This document shows positions 63,289 through 64,000 of a DNA stretch of 64,000 nt, in pieces. The translations under genes were made by a program, and so were the position numbers. The number at the start of each line of letters is the position of its first letter. Positions within the stretch are counted from its first letter, which is position 1. The DNA is from Ochrobactrum vermis (lineage in GTDB: Bacteria > Pseudomonadota > Alphaproteobacteria > Rhizobiales > Rhizobiaceae): positions 821,001 to 885,000 of the forward strand of contig NZ_PCOC01000002.1 of NCBI RefSeq assembly GCF_002975205.1, in the 5' to 3' direction. A model generated the notes under the pieces. That model was given only the letters and a program-made list of their open reading frames with translations. It was not told where the DNA came from and searched no databases.

Positions 63289-64000
63289 TCCTTTCAGCAC
63301 GCAATGTCGGCTGGTCGGCCGGCAATGTCGAGATCTTGCGCAATGTCTCACTGAAAGTGGCGAAGGGTGAGTTTCTGGGTATCATCGGCCCGAACGGATC
63401 GGGGAAAACCAGTTTACTGTCTCTACTTTCGGGCGTTCGCAGATGTCGTATTGGCGAAGTCAGCTTGTGTGGGGCGTCTATCGACAGTTTCAGCCGTCGC
63501 GAGATTGCACGGCAACTGGCGCTGGTTGAGCAACAGGCAGGAACGACAGAGCGCATTACCGCGCGTCAGGCGGTTGAGCTTGGGCGGACGCCCTATCTCG
63601 GTGCGCTGTCGCCGTGGTCAGCAGATGACGATGCAATCGTTGGCCAGGCGTTGGTCAATGTCGATATGGCCCATCTTGCCGACCGCTATTGGCACACGCT
63701 CTCCGGAGGCGAGCGTCAGCGTCTACATATAGCGCGGGCCTTGGCGCAGGAGCCGCAGATACTGCTTCTGGACGAACCGACCAACCATCTCGATATCGGG
63801 CACCAGATCGGGCTGCTCGATCTTGTCAGCCGCCAGAAGCTCACGGTTGTAGCTGCCTTGCATGACCTGAACCATGCCGCGATGTTCTGCGACCATATCG
63901 CTGTGATGGATAAGGGCAAACTCGTTGCGCTCGGTACGCCACGTGATGTCTTGCGGGCGGAGCTTATCGCCGAAGTGTTCGGCGTAGAAGTTGACGTCGA
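63285..64000 (+). CDS. ABC transporter ATP-binding protein, FecE/BtuD type (cut by window end)
   Basis: The first 238 residues of an ATPase, still open at the right edge. Walker A GPNGSGKTS is at residues 35-43, the signature LSGGERQR at 139-146 and Walker B ILLLDEPTNHLD at about 159-170. The H-loop histidine is in ALHDLNHAA. It completes the probable cobalamin importer with the two upstream genes. The ATG at 63285 overlaps the permease stop. Confidence 0.92.
   Translation, partial: MILSARNVGWSAGNVEILRNVSLKVAKGEFLGIIGPNGSGKTSLLSLLSGVRRCRIGEVSLCGASIDSFSRREIARQLALVEQQAGTTERITARQAVELGRTPYLGALSPWSADDDAIVGQALVNVDMAHLADRYWHTLSGGERQRLHIARALAQEPQILLLDEPTNHLDIGHQIGLLDLVSRQKLTVVAALHDLNHAAMFCDHIAVMDKGKLVALGTPRDVLRAELIAEVFGVEVDV

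Overview
The window reads as chromosomal DNA of an alphaproteobacterium of the Brucellaceae (Brucella/Ochrobactrum type). Supporting signs are a PdhS-type cell-cycle kinase, CtrA-type boxes, a tRNA-His without G-1, an Entner-Doudoroff cluster zwf-pgl-edd, class I lysyl-tRNA synthetase, many short palindromic repeats resembling the Bru-RS family, and DUF1127, DUF465 and DUF982 small proteins. The assignment rests on recalled family knowledge and was not checked against a database.

Layout. Two almost identical IS110-family elements in opposite orientation (1-1087 and 56138-57224) flank about 55 kb. From left to right: lysK and a TerB-like gene; a five-gene peptide-type ABC importer (4.4-9.4 kb) ending tail-to-tail on proC; a membrane protein, an HD hydrolase and a Wzz-like protein; folD facing edd-pgl-zwf; an SDR, an HD hydrolase and an MFS/GntR pair; DUF1127/LysR, GST and an AhpD-ECF41 sigma pair (25.2-26.6 kb); azlCD facing an Lrp-type regulator; a TyrA-like dehydrogenase behind a probable attenuator; a dmeF-dmeR metal efflux pair; a Tat-exported Hint-domain protein; a ClC channel facing a MarR regulator; puuA/puuB-like polyamine catabolism; two DUF2780-like paralogues; aceA with a tail of overlapping small ORFs, facing a RamB-like regulator; potFGHI (42.3-46.5 kb); an acyltransferase; an AsmA protein; the pdhS kinase; tRNA-His; MgtC and several small genes; the second IS; tctCBA; and a cobalamin riboswitch ahead of a btuFCD-like importer that runs off the right edge.

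How the genes work together. Carbon flow is represented by the Entner-Doudoroff enzymes, isocitrate lyase with its divergent regulator, and TctCBA. Polyamine import (PotFGHI) and the first steps of putrescine breakdown (PuuA/PuuB-like) lie within 12 kb of each other. Several regulators sit divergently from their likely targets with a palindrome between them (GntR/MFS, Lrp/AzlCD, MarR/ClC).

The most interesting signal is at 29189-29323. A perfect TTGACA -35 element lies just upstream of a 16-codon ORF with two adjacent Tyr codons, and the predicted transcript would start at its AUG. The ORF is followed by mutually exclusive-looking stems and then a TyrA-like gene. This has the layout of a tyrosine attenuator built like the leaderless rhizobial trp leader. 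Other notable items are the duplicated micro-ORF chain behind aceA, the exact ECF41 promoter match, CtrA boxes at pdhS, and a small ORF directly after the B12 riboswitch.
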